A program made the position numbers and the translations under genes. A stretch of DNA of 64,000 nt from Punica granatum. Lineage: Eukaryota > Streptophyta > Magnoliopsida > Myrtales > Lythraceae. The stretch's first letter is position 1. Each line of letters opens with the position of its first letter. The stretch covers positions 16,120,001 to 16,184,000 of the forward strand of contig NC_045130.1 of assembly GCF_007655135.1 (NCBI RefSeq). Direction: 5' to 3'. Shown here one piece after another: positions 61,272-64,000 of the stretch. The notes under the pieces were generated by a model. That model made no database searches. It was given only the letters and a program-made list of their open reading frames with translations, and had not been told where the DNA came from.

Positions 61272-62431
61272 GGGCATGTTTGGTTCGCAGGATTAGTTGA
61301 GGAAGGGATTAGCTATTCTGTACGTAATAAGTTGTCTGGCGTTTGGTTCACCGAAATGCGGAATAAGTATTCCGACTGGGCTGCCCTATCCGGATTGCAT
61401 GAGGAATGGTGAAGCCTCCTGTGAGTGTCCGGATTAGCGGTTCCCCATTCGGAATTTCAAGCGAAAAGTAAAAAATGCCCTTAACTTCTTTGAATTATTA
61501 CAATTGCATGCCATCGTCCTATTTTCCAGCAGAAAGCCCCAAATTGAATCGAGAAGGCTTCGCAGAAACCCTAACTAGAGCAATCGAGCAATTGGGTCTT
61601 CGATTCCTCCCAAATCCGGCGTCGATTCGTCCCTCGACTAGCGGAAAAGGACTCCGGGGAAGATCTCCGCCACTCCATTGCCGGAGAAAGCAGCAACTAG
61701 ACATCTTTCCCTCTTCGTTGGCTTTCGCGGACTCAACGCAAGCGGAGGACAACACCTTTCCCTCAGGTCTTCTCACCGGCCCGTAAGCGCTAGGGTTTTC
61801 ACCTCCGTATGTAAATATCATAGCAAAGCGAGGATGAAGGACTGAGTATAGAAGAGAAATAGAGCCTGGCATCGGCGTATGGTTCTTTGCCGGCCAGTGA
61901 GCTGATCAGGGCCGAGCTTGGCGGCCGAGAGAGACTTCCGCCTCACCTTGTCGAATATTATTTACTTTTTGAAATATTTTTTATTATTTAAAATAATTAA
62001 TTTGTAAATATTATTTAATTTTAAATTATTTAAAATGTTTATTTTTTTGTTAATTATAAAAATAGATAATTATGCTTATTTAATTATTGAAATAATTAAT
62101 TTTATTAATAAACACAATTTTTAGTAATCTAATTAAAATAATTTACTTTTAAATTATTTAAAATGTTTATTTTTTATTAATTATAAAAATTATCCTTAAA
62201 GTAATATATTTATTTTATAAAACCCATTAAATTTAGCATGAAGGACATTTCTGTCTTTTCATCATATTCATTTTCTTTCCATTCTTTATTCAACCCAACC
62301 AAACATCATAATTATAACTCTCACTTTTGTCATTCCCTCCAACCAAACAAAAAAATTTTATCAGAATTTTTATTCAATTCCCTACCTATTTTATTTCCTG
62401 TTTATTCTACTCCAGCGAACCAAACGTAGCC
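61272..62431. mobile_element. PIF/Harbinger-like non-autonomous element with TTA duplication
   Basis: The left end gggcatgtttggttcgc and the inverted right end (gcgaaccaaacgtagcc) match over 15 of 17 bases. TTA lies directly outside both ends (61269-61271 and 62432-62434), the target duplication of this superfamily. The GGnnnnGTTTGG terminal pattern also fits. The ~1.16-kb interior has a GC-richer segment (61480-61950) with a 103-codon plus frame and a 117-codon minus frame, neither recognisable, then a very AT-rich segment. No transposase. Confidence 0.75.
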
Positions 62432-62434
62432 TTA

Positions 62435-63956
62435 GTTCGACCCTATGACAGTCATGGTAAAATTGGAGATGTGGTTGGAATAACTATTGCATGGCCCTCT
62501 TGCTTTGTAAGTTACATATCTTTTCTATACAACCTACGAAATGTTTGCCATCATTTATTTTCTGTGACCTTATTGTAAATTTGGAGATGATGGGCTCATC
62601 GGATTACTTAATTAGAGAAATTAGTGAGTTTAGTTTTGAACATTGGTAAAAAGAGCCGGGAAGAGTTGATGTTTGCTGGGTATTTACTGATTTGGGTGCT
62701 ATATTGACAATCAATATTTCAAGCTTCTCTATTGATTGAACAAATCGTGAGAAAGGCGAGGAGCTAGTTACTATGATGCTGCAACAGTATAGAGGGAGAG
62801 TTGGGAAATATGGCTGACGGTTTTTATAACCCCGCCGTGACAAGTAATATAGATGAGTAGAGTATCGTTCCCATGAGGGCTTGAACAAAAATTCTATTAG
62901 TGTTCGAATTATCACAACCTAATCGAAGTCAAGCTAATCGAAAATCGGTTTTTGAAATATAAAGTAAATAAATAAGAACCAAAATTCAATTGGAGAAACC
63001 ATTTAGGAGAACAATTTCCCTCACACTTCACTAATTCGATCTACTCCATCTTTCCTTAATTCAATTGAGACCCAATCTATTATATTCAATTTCATAAGTA
63101 TTTCCTAAGTATCTTCCAAATTGCTTAAGGAAAAATATCTAACTTAACTAATCCCCTATATTCCTACAAGAATTGCAATTAAGCTAAACTCATTAAGTTT
63201 CAACTTGAATTGCCTACCTAAGATGTGTAAGTATATTCCTACCTTACCCACTAATCAACTCGATTCCTTGAGATTGAATTTAAGCTACTTTATCTTTGTT
63301 CTAAACCTAAAATTCATTTCCCAAGTTTATTTAGATTAGCAAATCTTAACAACTCTTGATCAAGCAATTGTAAGCATTAAGCATTAGATAGAATAAATAA
63401 ATCAAGATCGAAAACTCATTAAGTCAAGCTAGAATAAACAAATTAACTATACGTAGGTTCAATTATAATCATAGCATAAAGAATTTAGCCCATAGGAAAT
63501 AAAGAACACGTGAAAGAATTCAACATAAACATTAAATTCAAGAAGAAATCAACAAAGGTTTAAAAGATATAAGTAAAGATATTACCGTCTATCTCTAAGC
63601 TTTCGACTTCTTCCTCAAGTTGATCTTTGCCTCCTATTGTCGTCCACACCTAAAGCTCACGCCCAACTTGGGCTTTAAGATCTACGTGAAAATCAAACTT
63701 AAATCTAACCATATCTTACTTTCCCTCAGAGTCAAAATTCAATTCCCTATCTTAGACATCAAGGAATATCATTCCTAAGATCCAAGAATAATATTCCAAA
63801 TAAATCAAGATATCTCCATCTTTATTTTCTTCTCCAACCATGCCCAAGACCCACACAAATATTGAAAAATTCGAATTCTGGTAGGCTGAACAGATTTGGG
63901 GCGGCCTAAGCTTCCATATTCGTGGCCTAGGCTCTCTCAGATCTGTGAGAGTTAAC
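62435..63956. other. AT-rich region, possibly retrotransposon noncoding remnant
   Basis: A block near 62838-62885 (gtgacaag, agagtatcgttcccatgag) followed by ~700 bp of A/T-rich sequence with many ctaa and caagcaatt words resembles the noncoding 3' part of some large Ty3/gypsy elements. No LTR or coding domain is visible, so this stays tentative. Confidence 0.3.
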
Positions 63957-64000
63957 TGATTTTAACTTTAACTTTAACTTTAACTCAACACACTACACAA
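63957..64000 (-). mobile_element. Edge of a MITE related to the one at 34.2 kb (cut by window end)
   Basis: The minus strand reads ttgtgtagtgtgttgagtta followed by repeated aagtta units, matching the interior of the MITE near 34295-34335 (gttgtgtagtgtgttgagtt). The remainder is outside the window. Confidence 0.6.

Noticed and set aside
61475..61872. 103- and 117-codon overlapping frames
   Set aside because: Both are inside the Harbinger-like element, on opposite strands, with no domain; possible captured sequence but not a supported gene.

Overview
This is nuclear DNA of a flowering plant, almost certainly a core eudicot. The genes carry many short introns with plant-type GT-AG borders, and all eight recognisable proteins are closest to plant families (RD19-type protease, GH35 beta-galactosidase, BEL1-like homeodomain, DRD1-type SNF2 protein). 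The spacers are AT-rich and full of small transposons. GC-rich repeat islands at about 32.0, 35.6 and 60.6 kb remind me of pomegranate (Punica) or another Myrtales genome, but that is only a weak impression.

Layout. 0-25.4 kb is gene-dense: 3' part of alpha-COP (+), MCM4 (+), an RD19-type cysteine protease (-), a WDR13-like WD40 protein (+, divergent from RD19) and a BGAL5-like beta-galactosidase (-). 25.4-40 kb is a gene-poor tract of small transposons and repeats: a Mutator-type MITE with 10-bp target duplications, tRNA-derived SINEs, a four-unit tandem array, other MITEs, and a hAT-like element carrying a SINE and a MITE inside it. 40-57.4 kb holds a BLH6/BLH7-like homeodomain gene (+), DRD1 (-), a decayed Ty3/gypsy 5' end (LTR, primer-binding site, gag relic) and SAE2 (-). 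57.4-64 kb holds a broken membrane-protein gene, a Mutator-like element with a SINE inside it, a PIF/Harbinger-like element and the edge of another MITE.

The genes do not form a pathway; they are unrelated housekeeping, cell-wall and chromatin genes, as is usual in plants. Exon borders were set by reading frame, splice signals and family knowledge. For MCM4, RD19, WDR13, BGAL, BLH, DRD1 and SAE2 the exon lengths sum to an exact multiple of three.

I found no undescribed defence or biosynthetic system. The most interesting points are the nested transposons with intact target duplications, the SINE-like family that has become a tandem array, two SUMO-interaction-like motifs in the DRD1 N terminus with an acidic counterpart in SAE2, a GC-AG intron in MCM4, and a four-base terminal coding exon in DRD1.
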